Of a stretch of DNA of 26,544 nucleotides, positions 17,401-23,627 are shown piece by piece. The stretch comes from a virus. The DNA is taken from positions 1 to 26,544 of IMG/VR virus record IMGVR_UViG_3300046011_005911, one strand, 5' to 3'. A model generated the notes under the pieces. The model did no database searches. It was given only the letters and a program-made list of their open reading frames with translations, and was not told the origin of the DNA. The position numbers and the translations under genes were made by a program. How positions within the stretch are numbered: position 1 is the stretch's first letter; each line of letters begins with the position of its first letter.

Positions 17401-20400
17401 ACTCGCCCGCCGCATGGAGTCAATTGGCAACGCCGGAGAGACCATGCAGGTGCGCTACTTTGCATGGGGCAAATCCAGGGACTTATTCAAGCAAGGCAAC
17501 GTGCGTGACGCGCGGGCCATCAACCGCGAGGTGATGTTCGTTGAGTGGCAAGCGACCAAGGACGGCAACATCAACGCCTTCGTTGTCGATCTCACGCAGT
17601 TCCGCAACCGCGCCATGAAGGCCATCGCCCAGCGCGACCCCTCGCTGGCCGAGATCAATTGGGACTTCAAGCAGCTCGAGGCCGACCTCCGCCGCGTGTT
17701 GGACAACCACGCCAACGGACGCGCCGGATCAGACGGCATCGGACCGGATCGTCGCAACGCCGTCAACGCCTTGCTCGGCATTGGCACCAAGGCCAACCGC
17801 GCGGCCAACCCGCTGACCGGACTGGGCGGCAAGGGTTCCGCACTCAAGACGCTGCGCCTTGATGCCTTTGATGATATCGCTGGCACCGGCCGCCAAGGCT
17901 TCAGCTTTGATTACCAAAAGGCCAACGGCAACTTCATGCCCGATGCCCCGGCTCCGCGACCAGACCTAGACACCGACCTGCCGGTGCGCATGCCCCAGCA
18001 GATCCCGCGCCCGGCTCAGGGGATGCCGGATGTGGCGGCTTCTGGTAGGGGTGATGGGATGCCTAAGACGCCTCGCCGTTACGTCCCAATGGAGCAGTTC
18101 ATTAAGGAGGCTGGCGATGAACTTGGCGCAGTCTTGGCCAACGCTTACAACGACATGGACATCAACGAGGACAGGAACGCCCTTGTTGGCTTCGTTGACA
18201 CGCGCAACTCCATGTATCGCCAGCGCATTCCGGTGAAGGAGTTCTTCGACTGGCTGCACTCGGATGAGCCGATGCGCGGCCTAGTCTTTGATAGCGAAAA
18301 CAAGCCGGCCACGGCTGGCGAGGGCGCAAGCTACACGCGCGAAGGCTACGAGGCACTGCTCAACCGTCTGCGGGACATCAGCCTTCGCAAGCCGAAGAAA
18401 TCAGCCGCCCAGCGTGGGCAGGCGATGCCGGATGTCACAATCACTCCAGACGAGGCCCGCCGCCAAGGCTTGGTCGGCCCAGTGTATCACGGCTCGCCAG
18501 ACTTTAAGGGGCGCAAGTTTGATCCCAAGTATCGCGCCCGAAGCTCTGGCCTGTCGCGCGGCGGGGTTTCATTTACTGAGGATGTCGCCTCCGCTGACAG
18601 CTATGCTGGCGCGGGCGTTGACTCGGCGCAGGCTGCCGTGGACGCTGCCAATGACGTGATGCGTGACCTTGGCGCCCGCATGGAGGCTGGCCTCAAGCTG
18701 CGGGAGTTTGCCGATGTCAGCGAGGTTCCAGAGTTTAACGTGCGCTATGTGGACGACATGGATGAGCTGGCCAGCTATTTCAACGACCTCTCCAAGCGCA
18801 TCCCCAAAGACCTTGGCGCCCGCCTGCGTGACGCTGCCAAGGCGATCAACGAGCCAGCCAATCCGGTAGTCGTAGAGGCTTACCTGCGCAATCCCAAGGA
18901 GATGATGATCGACGGCAAGCGGCTGCTGGTGGCCGAGAATCCTGACGACATCTTTGTGTCTGCGGCACGGCCTCCGCAAGATGCGCCATCAGCCGCCCCG
19001 CGCGCCCAAGCCATGCCGGACTCCCTCAAGTCCGTTCCCACCGACCAACTCCAACGCCAATACGAGGAGAACCAAGGCTACCTCGGGCTGTCCACCCTGG
19101 GCATGCGTGAGGGCCGTCCGGTGCGTGGCGGTGCGGCGCAGACCCGCGAGCTGCTCCGGCGCAACGAGGCGATCAGCGCAGAGCTGCAGCGCCGCGGCGT
19201 GCGGGAGGAAGATCCGCAGCTGCAGCGGGCGTTGCAGAGGCGTGGGCAGGCGATGCCGGATGCTGCTCCCGCAGGCGCCCCGCCTTTCTACATGAAGAGC
19301 GCCCAAGTGCTGGACGCCAAGATCCAAGGCAAGGCCGCCACAGCAGACCAAGTGCGCGCCATCCTCAAGAACCCGCAGAACGGCATCAAGGCCGAGGAGC
19401 TGAAGTGGACCGGCATTGAGCAAGCCGTGGAGCGCATCGCCAAGGAGAACGGCGGGAAGGTGCCCAAGGAGGCGCTGCTGCGGTATCTGCAGGAGGATGG
19501 GGCGGTGAGGTTGGAGGAGGTTGTGCTGCCGGAAGATTCAAACATTACGCAAGCAGCGAATGATCCAGATTTTGACCCAGCCATGTATCGCGATGACCGC
19601 GCAAAGTTTGGTCAATACCAATTGCCGGGAGGAGCCAACTATCGTGAAGTCGTGTTAGCAATGCCGGCTAAAGCTGCGCTACGAAAAGAACTCAAAGAAG
19701 TCATTAATCAGTTTAACACGGCAGACGATCCCAATTTGCGCTCACAGCTTGAACAGCAGATGCGACAACTTGAAGTGAGAATGGCTGAAATGCCAGATGA
19801 CTACGCCTCGTCTCACTTCCAAGGGGTTCCCAACTACGTTGCCCACATGCGCCTCAACGAGCGCACTGATGCCGCGGGTAAACCGGGGCTGTTTCTGGAG
19901 GAGATCCAGAGTGACCGGCATCAGGCTGGGCGGGTTGCAGGATATGTTGGTGAAGAAAAATATAAAGAACTTCCCGCTGGTTATACGTTTACGATTGAAA
20001 ATGGAATGTATTGGGTAAATGACCCAAACGGGGATCAATTTACATCCAGACAATACAGCGGTGAATCGGCAAAAAATGAGGCGATAAATAGACTGAACAC
20101 TGAGGCGAGGGGCACAACGCAGTCACCAATCCCCGACGCCCCCTTCCGCAAAGACTGGCCCGTCCAGATGTTCAAGCGCGCCCTCGCTGATGCCGTTGGA
20201 AGCGGCAAGGAGTGGATTGGGTGGACGACTGGGGAGACGCAGGCGGCGCGGTATGATTTGAGCCAGCACTTTGACCGGATTCGCGTTCATAAAATTGAAA
20301 GCCCAGCTGATCAGGCGGGATGGCACGTTGAAGCATCTGGGAATGATAGCCTGCGGCGCGTTGCAAAAACCGACCAAGAGCTTGCCGATACAATAGGCAA

Positions 20401-20839
20401 AGAGCTTGCCGATAAGGCAATCAAGCAGATAACGACCCAGGTTGAGAAAGACGCCAAGCTGACGCAAAAGCAACGCGCAGCAACAACGGCCGACCCATAC
20501 GAGGCAGACTTTACAGGAGTTGATTTGCGCGTTGGCGGCGAAGGCATGAAGGGCTTCTACGACCAGATCTTGCCCAAGGAGATCAGCAAGTATGTGAAGC
20601 AGTGGGGTGCGCAGGTGGAGAAGGGCGAGATTTCGCAGCGCGTTGATGCCACCGAAGATGATGTCGCTGCCCTTCGCCGCGTTGGCATGCGCGTTCCGAA
20701 GACCATTCCCAAAACTGTCGAAACCCCCATCTGGCGCGTCAACATCACCCCGCAGATGCGCGAGGGGATCAAGAAGGCTGGGCAGGCGTTGTTTGTTGGC
20801 GGGATGGCCGCCGTGGTCGCCGAGCAGGAACAACAATAG
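14468..20839 (+). CDS. Giant polyvalent virion protein: metallopeptidase, ADP-ribosyltransferase-like and polyvalent modules
   Basis: A 2123-residue multidomain protein ending the late operon, probably carried in the particle and ejected with DNA. Three TPEELD repeats open it (10-15, 52-57, 69-74). Gly/Ala-rich, possibly membrane-active stretches lie near 340-420 and 495-550. HEYGH at 677-681 is a zinc-metallopeptidase motif, with DEVFAEEH (767-774) a plausible third-ligand region. After M1157 the protein is built of modules each opened by (A)MPD: M1157, M1186, M1320, M1516, M1596. The 1320-1516 module starts VYHGS (Tyr1340-His1341-Gly1342) and continues GVSFTED...SYAG (F1369, Y1379), like ADP-ribosyltransferases of polyvalent proteins. 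The last module has IKAEELKWTGIEQ, QLPGGANYREVVLAMP, FLEEIQSDRHQ, WIGWTTGETQAARYDLS (1916 on) and ends ITPQMREGIKKAGQALF, all familiar from large polyvalent phage and MGE proteins. Catalytic activity is untested inference. Confidence 0.8.
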   Translation: MPPAAKEEYTPEELDALEAQQAPRPVYDVISGGVGAAMSYYDGPQETKAEYTPEELDVRDALYGAPELTPEELDQRAVDAKYDARVILSPEQLKEADELEVKLTEEGKRPGKWQMAKAIGGGILQSVADWNMALDKSGNLAAVVENALIKTGALDRDYKRVPMLEAALQAPASAKAGVQGTALNTTETVLALNNLAMGKPRYRVQETGEFVYSPLGGVAPLTQMAGEGKTLVPVTDADLDEHRYQLYAKENAIRSTYLDIMDEKLLGVKPNQSFTLPAEILLAPENLAPGFAATRVTGAARLGKLFSAKTLGAAEAAAGGSANIIDKGADVFTRAVQKMTFGALDRKTQSKIAKTAAYGGGAGAVATVMSGAPEEARNTALALMSLYPMYKMGSGVLRRVEGATGTAKMIMRESADATNGMDDVARAAVANNAAVPREIREALVNPSKFVPLESTPARIAKNEAFSPRVRQVAARLANPLIVQASRTAGAVGRGAVVGPLVNIPFAEAYREMGDEQTAEGIYGAGVLFGAGGGLVGRVAGARGRRRDAAVSDIGRMLVDIQQNNAGELGRAAPDRAAEVYYSMKEPGRMLTDVELAGGDIDALMRNTKFEDLAGMAAMQGFYRDSVDFIPLNGLDYNANVSALGGNGTAGYFLHAPEGQRARLFLNADARRTDVAPHEYGHALLASAAMSPEMKNSARASINQRYGPEKLDAMAREYARNVVAGRNAREFPGQKMDVSEAEVDSILNELTENGLARGDADRLDWLRDEVFAEEHRAAGIDYAQIRRGIPAGFNPVGFAENVLGANARALAAAGAPIDPQTGKLQAPPDRLFKDNPILAADPVMRRNIRQYVSAYQQWLNDPAHEAPVGAPLSRSGNPNDLKNNPNVTFRDYGNGRLENELAFIDESGNVKLRDKKNDSDRAKFIRARQQQVREMIDRGTKEPNDPTFGVRFRDGQRIVAGKTLPPRFDLTRFPTPLKQLARRMESIGNAGETMQVRYFAWGKSRDLFKQGNVRDARAINREVMFVEWQATKDGNINAFVVDLTQFRNRAMKAIAQRDPSLAEINWDFKQLEADLRRVLDNHANGRAGSDGIGPDRRNAVNALLGIGTKANRAANPLTGLGGKGSALKTLRLDAFDDIAGTGRQGFSFDYQKANGNFMPDAPAPRPDLDTDLPVRMPQQIPRPAQGMPDVAASGRGDGMPKTPRRYVPMEQFIKEAGDELGAVLANAYNDMDINEDRNALVGFVDTRNSMYRQRIPVKEFFDWLHSDEPMRGLVFDSENKPATAGEGASYTREGYEALLNRLRDISLRKPKKSAAQRGQAMPDVTITPDEARRQGLVGPVYHGSPDFKGRKFDPKYRARSSGLSRGGVSFTEDVASADSYAGAGVDSAQAAVDAANDVMRDLGARMEAGLKLREFADVSEVPEFNVRYVDDMDELASYFNDLSKRIPKDLGARLRDAAKAINEPANPVVVEAYLRNPKEMMIDGKRLLVAENPDDIFVSAARPPQDAPSAAPRAQAMPDSLKSVPTDQLQRQYEENQGYLGLSTLGMREGRPVRGGAAQTRELLRRNEAISAELQRRGVREEDPQLQRALQRRGQAMPDAAPAGAPPFYMKSAQVLDAKIQGKAATADQVRAILKNPQNGIKAEELKWTGIEQAVERIAKENGGKVPKEALLRYLQEDGAVRLEEVVLPEDSNITQAANDPDFDPAMYRDDRAKFGQYQLPGGANYREVVLAMPAKAALRKELKEVINQFNTADDPNLRSQLEQQMRQLEVRMAEMPDDYASSHFQGVPNYVAHMRLNERTDAAGKPGLFLEEIQSDRHQAGRVAGYVGEEKYKELPAGYTFTIENGMYWVNDPNGDQFTSRQYSGESAKNEAINRLNTEARGTTQSPIPDAPFRKDWPVQMFKRALADAVGSGKEWIGWTTGETQAARYDLSQHFDRIRVHKIESPADQAGWHVEASGNDSLRRVAKTDQELADTIGKELADKAIKQITTQVEKDAKLTQKQRAATTADPYEADFTGVDLRVGGEGMKGFYDQILPKEISKYVKQWGAQVEKGEISQRVDATEDDVAALRRVGMRVPKTIPKTVETPIWRVNITPQMREGIKKAGQALFVGGMAAVVAEQEQQ
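18412..18434 (+). repeat. 23-bp direct repeat at a module junction (copy 1)
   Basis: This 23-bp stretch is repeated exactly at 19240-19262, 828 bp downstream and in the same reading frame. It encodes the RGQAMPD linker that opens the ADP-ribosyltransferase-like module of the giant protein. Identity at DNA level across synonymous positions suggests recent duplication or recombination at the linker. Confidence 0.75.
19240..19262 (+). repeat. 23-bp direct repeat at a module junction (copy 2)
   Basis: Exact second copy of the sequence at 18412-18434, in the same frame. It encodes the RGQAMPD linker that opens the C-terminal polyvalent module. A shorter related copy (GGATGCCGGATGT) lies at 18021-18033. 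Confidence 0.75.
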
Positions 20840-20870
20840 CTCATCTGGCACGCCCGGAAGGAGACTTGAG

Positions 20871-20886
20871 GCCCGCTCCGGCGGGC
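20871..20886. terminator. Intrinsic, probably bidirectional terminator
   Basis: GCCCGC-TCCG-GCGGGC forms a perfect 6-bp GC stem with a 4-base loop. It sits 31 bp after the stop of the giant late gene and 4 bp beyond the 3' end of the convergent integrase gene. The tract after it on the + strand is only moderately T-rich (TTCGTCATTT). Its position between convergent genes fits a shared terminator. Confidence 0.65.
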
Positions 20887-20890
20887 TTCG

Positions 20891-22030
20891 TCATTTGTGC
20901 CAAACATCCCGGAGATCCACCTCGCGGTCGAAGACAGCGTAGAAACGTGCCGTGGTCGAAGGCTCGGAATGCCCGAGCATGTGCTGCACCAAGCTGATCC
21001 TGCCGGTCTCATTCAGCACATCGCTGCCCGCCTGCTTGCGCAGCTCGTAGGCCGCCGCCCTCCGGTCCGGCAGAAACTCGCGCACCCACATGTTGAAGTT
21101 GCGCTCCATGAATTTCACCCGCATGCCCTTGGTGCGCCCCGGCACCATGAAGTCGTCCGCGGCGAGCAGCTCTGGCACCATCCACGCCGGCACCGCCATG
21201 ACCCGCCCGCGCTTGGCGCCGGTCTTGAGTGTCAGCCCTTCGTCCTCCCGCTCAATCAGCACCAACACATGCCGGTCGCCGCGGTCTTCGATCCAGCCCT
21301 TGCGACAGTAGGCGACCTCCTTGGGCGTCATGCCCAAGTAGCGGGTCAGCAGGAATGCCCGCCGCGTGGCGCCGCCGATTGCCTTGCTGGAGTTATCCAT
21401 CTTGCCAAGTATCTCCGGCGGAATTCGCACAAAGGTCGAGACCGGCGCCTTCATGCCCTTGGTCATGGCGGCAAACTCTTTGATGCAGTCCGGCAGCGGG
21501 AAGCCGCGCCAGTCCATCGGATTGCAGAACACGCTGCGCGCCCCGGAAAGCACCGAGCGCATCGTGTAGGCGCTGCCCTGGTAGGTCGTGCGGTATTTGG
21601 CCGCGGTGTCCGGCGAGATGACCGTCAGCGGCCGCGCCTGCACCCGCTCGTTGTCCTGCCCGAGGACGAGCCGCAGCATGCGCAGGAGGCGATTGACATT
21701 GGTCTGCTTCGTGTCAATCTGCGCGACCTTCAAGTAATGATCGACCGCTTCGCCAACCGTTTTGTGAACCGCCCGCTGGCCGTGCGCCCGCAGGGCCGCC
21801 AAGCCGTCCCGGTAGGCATCAGTGATCATGCCCTTGGCCTTCTCTTTGGCCATGACGAGGTCGCGCAGCCCGGTCGAGATGCGGATGCGCTTGGTCGTCT
21901 GCGGGTGGCGGAATTCCAGCTGCCAGCGCGGCGAGTCGGCAGTGCGGTAGAGCTTGCCGGCCATGCCGCCCACCTTGATGTCGTGCGTGTCCATGCGACA
22001 GACTCTGCCACCGGAAAGCATGTCTGGCAA
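20891..22030 (-). CDS. int: Tyrosine recombinase / phage integrase
   Basis: A 379-codon frame encoding a site-specific recombinase that should integrate the phage at an att site. An N-terminal arm-binding-like domain (about 25-85) is followed by a helical core-binding domain (90-190) and the catalytic domain (200-379). Catalytic residues visible are the beta-hairpin Lys (K269 or K273 in LKTGAKRGRV), Arg331 in AYELRKQAG, His354 in HMLGHSEPS and Tyr364 in ARFYA. Two positions are unusual. The first Arg of the tetrad, normally in GLRxxE, is Thr235 in LGMTPKE, and the His of HxxR is Tyr328. ATG 22030 has no Shine-Dalgarno and overlaps an inverted repeat; ATG 21994 (MDTHDIKVGG) is an equally good start. 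The gene converges on the late operon and abuts the candidate att region. Confidence 0.85.
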   Translation of the reverse strand: MPDMLSGGRVCRMDTHDIKVGGMAGKLYRTADSPRWQLEFRHPQTTKRIRISTGLRDLVMAKEKAKGMITDAYRDGLAALRAHGQRAVHKTVGEAVDHYLKVAQIDTKQTNVNRLLRMLRLVLGQDNERVQARPLTVISPDTAAKYRTTYQGSAYTMRSVLSGARSVFCNPMDWRGFPLPDCIKEFAAMTKGMKAPVSTFVRIPPEILGKMDNSSKAIGGATRRAFLLTRYLGMTPKEVAYCRKGWIEDRGDRHVLVLIEREDEGLTLKTGAKRGRVMAVPAWMVPELLAADDFMVPGRTKGMRVKFMERNFNMWVREFLPDRRAAAYELRKQAGSDVLNETGRISLVQHMLGHSEPSTTARFYAVFDREVDLRDVWHK

Positions 22031-22083
22031 ACTTTGACGGCAACTTTGCCAAAATTAAGTCAATTCAGATCAAACCAGATCAA
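22026..22083 (-). promoter_or_regulatory. Integrase promoter/operator region with phased repeats
   Basis: Upstream of int there is a GGCAAA-N13-TTTGCC inverted repeat (22026-22050). After it come CAA-centred units spaced 10 bp apart, including two copies of CAGATCAA at 22066-22073 and 22076-22083. On the int strand these read TTGATC, and the copy at 22083-22078 with CTTAAT at 22059-22054 is a possible -35/-10 pair (18-bp spacer). The repeats could be integrase arm sites, or weak members of the TGCCAA operator family (one TGCCAA at 22047-22052). Confidence 0.45.
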
Positions 22084-22120
22084 CTCAAACAACAACCTCT
22101 ACAGAGACAACCGTGCTTTC

Positions 22121-22188
22121 GCCAGAGTAGCACAGCGGTAGTGCAGGGGACTCATAAGCCTTCGGTCCTTTGTGTCCGATGGCTGGTT
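22121..22188 (+). tRNA. Degenerate tRNA-like element, anticodon CAT; candidate att site
   Basis: The 5' half reads as a tRNA: acceptor strand GCCAGAG (22121-22127), T8-A9, D stem GCAC/GTGC with loop AGCGGTA, and an anticodon arm GGGGA-CTCATAA-GCCTT (CAT anticodon at 22153-22155; the last stem pair is A-G). The 3' half is poor. GGCTGGT (22181-22187) pairs with only five acceptor positions, and no proper T arm or CCA is seen. Placed next to int, this fits a phage attachment site derived from a Met-type tRNA gene, or a decayed phage tRNA. Confidence 0.4.
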
Positions 22189-22202
22189 TGTCGAATAGTT
22201 TG

Positions 22203-22427
22203 TCAGCAGTAGGCCGCTTCCCTGCGGCAAATGTCCGCCTCAATCCCCGCAACCTCCTCGGCGAATGGCAGCACATCGAGGTCGGCGCAGGCATGCCGCA
22301 CGCTGTCCGCGCACAGGCACTGCCGCCGCATCATGGCGAACAGCTTCGGTGAGTCAAAGCGGCGGCCGGCGATGCGGATGCCGTCCCAAGGGAACGTGCC
22401 GGTGGCGAGGTAGTCGTGGCGGGTCAT
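22203..22427 (-). CDS. Small hypothetical protein (74 aa)
   Basis: Unrecognised soluble protein with four cysteines (QCLCADS, HACADL and the final Cys) and aromatic/basic N-terminus (MTRHDYLATGTFPWDG). The ATG overlaps the stop of the upstream gene (ATGA), and a strong Shine-Dalgarno (GGAGG, five bases before the ATG on this strand) lies inside that gene, so the two are translated together. It is the last gene before the tRNA-like/att region in the leftward operon. Clustered cysteines could bind metal, but no known finger spacing is evident. Confidence 0.6.
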   Translation of the reverse strand: MTRHDYLATGTFPWDGIRIAGRRFDSPKLFAMMRRQCLCADSVRHACADLDVLPFAEEVAGIEADICRREAAYC

Positions 22428-22711
22428 TGTTCCTCCAGGATCAGCTCGCGCTTTACCTTACCGCGGAAGACGCGGACGCACTTGGTTTCGTAGACGTAGA
22501 ACTCCCACGGCGCTGCGATCTCGTCATCTTCGTCGGTGGCGTAAATGTGGCTTTTTTCGCGGCAGTAGGCTTCGGCTTCGGCGAGCGTATCGAACGATCC
22601 GTCGTGTTCCCATTCGCCGTTTTTTTCGACGCTGTAGTAGACTTGGAACTCGGTGACGTTGAGGTCGGTATTGTCGCAGGATGTTTTGCGTTTGGTGGCT
22701 TTGGCTTTCAT
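22424..22711 (-). CDS. Small hypothetical protein (95 aa)
   Basis: Acidic 95-residue protein with a Lys-rich start (MKAKATKRK) and a central segment of the style FQVYYSVEKNGEWEHDGSF followed by DTLAEAEAYCREK. This beta-hairpin plus helix pattern is common in small phage accessory proteins of unknown role. No membrane segment is present. No Shine-Dalgarno precedes the ATG (upstream is ACCACACCACA-like). The stop overlaps the next leftward gene. Function unknown. Confidence 0.62.
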   Translation of the reverse strand: MKAKATKRKTSCDNTDLNVTEFQVYYSVEKNGEWEHDGSFDTLAEAEAYCREKSHIYATDEDDEIAAPWEFYVYETKCVRVFRGKVKRELILEEQ

Positions 22712-22751
22712 GTGGTGTGGTTATGTGTTGGTGGTTAAGAAAGTTCAAGGG

Positions 22752-23120
22752 TCATAGCTGCGGCCGGTGCTGCTGCGTCGCGCTGTACCAGTGGACATAC
22801 CGCGGGATGCGGAAGAGCAGGTGCCGCGGCACGGCGTAGCCCTCGTAGGACGTGTAGGTGTCCTCGATGCTGCTGTCCTGCGGCACCTGCACCTGGATGC
22901 GTACGTCATGCCTCCAGTTGCCGTCCGGGTCGGCCTCGACCGGGATGGTCAGCGGCGTCAGCCCCATGTACTCGCCATTGAGGAAGACCACGGCGCCGAT
23001 GGGCTGGCTGGCGATCTTCATGGGGACGATGCGGGCGGTTGGCCGGCGGATATCTGGCTCAGGCGCCGCGCAGCCGGATAGGACGGCTGCGGTTAGGATG
23101 GCGAGGAGGCGTGTTGGCAT
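22752..23120 (-). CDS. PEGA-like lipoprotein of the lysogeny operon
   Basis: A 122-residue lipoprotein if started at ATG 23120: MPTRLLAILT, then VLSGC with lipobox Cys17. The mature part contains ASQPIGAVVFLNGEYMGLTP, which closely fits the PEGA pattern (SxPxGAxVxxNGexxGxTP), a small beta domain of surface and periplasmic proteins. A longer frame up to 23192 is possible, but it would translate through operator repeats and place the signal sequence internally. It lies directly downstream of the regulator gene and has its own repeat array across the start. A prophage-expressed surface lipoprotein fits superinfection exclusion or lysogenic conversion, which is inference. Confidence 0.7.
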   Translation of the reverse strand: MPTRLLAILTAAVLSGCAAPEPDIRRPTARIVPMKIASQPIGAVVFLNGEYMGLTPLTIPVEADPDGNWRHDVRIQVQVPQDSSIEDTYTSYEGYAVPRHLLFRIPRYVHWYSATQQHRPQL

Positions 23121-23156
23121 TTGATGGCATTCTTTAGCGTTTGTTGGCATTGTCAA
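23114..23156 (-). promoter_or_regulatory. Phased TGCCAA operator array and promoter at the lipoprotein start
   Basis: On the + strand TGGCATT (23115, 23125, 23145) and a weaker TAGCGTT (23135) lie exactly 10 bp apart. On the - strand they read AATGCCAA-type units downstream of a consensus TTGACA (23156-23151). AAGAAT at 23134-23129 would be a -10 with 16-bp spacing. Transcription would then begin near the ATG at 23120, suggesting a very short or absent leader. Same hexamer as at the regulator promoter. Confidence 0.55.
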
Positions 23157-23200
23157 CGTGTTATTTGCAAAGTTGTTGCTATTGCTTGTCATTAAGCGAC

Positions 23201-23458
23201 TTACTTGAGCGCCTTTTCCATCCTGTCGGCCATGCCGCCGACATTGCGCAGAATCATCGCCCGGAATTGCTCGGTGAGCGGACCCTGGAACGCATCCTCG
23301 AGGTCCATGTAGAATTCCAGCGCCACGGCGACATACTTGGCGGCTTTGTGATCTGCGGCCGCAGCCCGCCGGTGCATGCGGTCATGCAGGTCGGTGCTGA
23401 GGTTGGCGAAGACGCCCTTGCGGGTGTCCTCCTTGTATCTTGGCTTCTTGGTGCTCAT
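23201..23458 (-). CDS. Ribbon-helix-helix DNA-binding regulator
   Basis: An 85-residue basic protein starting MSTKKPRYKEDTRKG. Residues about 15-52 (GVFANLSTDLHDRMHRRAA, then an ADHKAAKYVAVALEFYM helix) match the beta strand-helix-helix plan of Arc/MetJ/CopG-type regulators, which bind as dimers with the strand in the major groove and stack cooperatively on tandem sites. A C-terminal helical extension (LTEQFRAMILRNVGGMADRMEK) may aid oligomerisation. I chose ATG 23458 because 13 further upstream codons would run into the repeat array. It is divergent from the HTH gene at 23666 and preceded by phased TGCCAA arrays, so autoregulation and control of the divergent early operon is likely. It is the candidate immunity repressor, by inference. 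Confidence 0.7.
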   Translation of the reverse strand: MSTKKPRYKEDTRKGVFANLSTDLHDRMHRRAAAADHKAAKYVAVALEFYMDLEDAFQGPLTEQFRAMILRNVGGMADRMEKALK

Positions 23459-23471
23459 AGGTGCTGCTGTT

Positions 23472-23507
23472 TGCCAATAGACTCCAACGGATGCCAACGG
23501 ATGTCAA
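23472..23507. promoter_or_regulatory. Operator array 1: four 10-bp-phased TGCCAA-type sites
   Basis: TGCCAA (23472), CTCCAA (23482), TGCCAA (23492) and TGTCAA (23502) sit at exact 10-bp intervals just upstream of the regulator start. The last unit read on the - strand is TTGACA, a consensus -35 box for the regulator gene, so bound protein would block its own promoter. No convincing -10 is seen at 17 bp. Confidence 0.62.
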
Positions 23508-23524
23508 ATAGGGACTTTGCCCCA

Positions 23525-23583
23525 TGCCAAGGAATGCCAAAAATAATCCTTGCAGTGTTGGCAGTCTTTGGCATTATTTGGCT
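23525..23583. promoter_or_regulatory. Operator array 2: inverted arrays of phased sites
   Basis: TGCCAA at 23525 and 23535 (10 bp apart) is followed by the opposite orientation, TTGGCA at 23558 and 23568 and TTGGCT at 23578 (10 bp apart). The two sets face each other around an AT-rich centre (23541-23557). It lies in the divergent region between the two regulator genes. Confidence 0.62.
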
Positions 23584-23627
23584 ATCCGATGCACGCCCAC
23601 TTCGTGAATCAAGTCGCCCAAAAGGTT

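Noticed and set aside
16394-17401. 335-codon open frame antisense to the giant gene
   Set aside because: Lies across the HEYGH region of a strongly supported + strand gene; no ribosome binding site or familiar motif.
14468-20839. Frameshift or split in the giant gene
   Set aside because: The frame is open throughout and domain landmarks continue in order to a typical C-terminal ITPxMRE...GQALF ending.
20897-22141. 414-codon + strand frame opposite the integrase
   Set aside because: Antisense to a gene with recognisable recombinase motifs; the translation is His/Arg/Pro-rich and crosses the terminator-proximal and att regions.
22022-22188. Permuted tRNA with TCTGGCA at 22022 as 3' acceptor and the 5' half at 22121
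   Set aside because: No T arm precedes the 22022 segment and the match is short enough to be chance; it also lies in the integrase leader.
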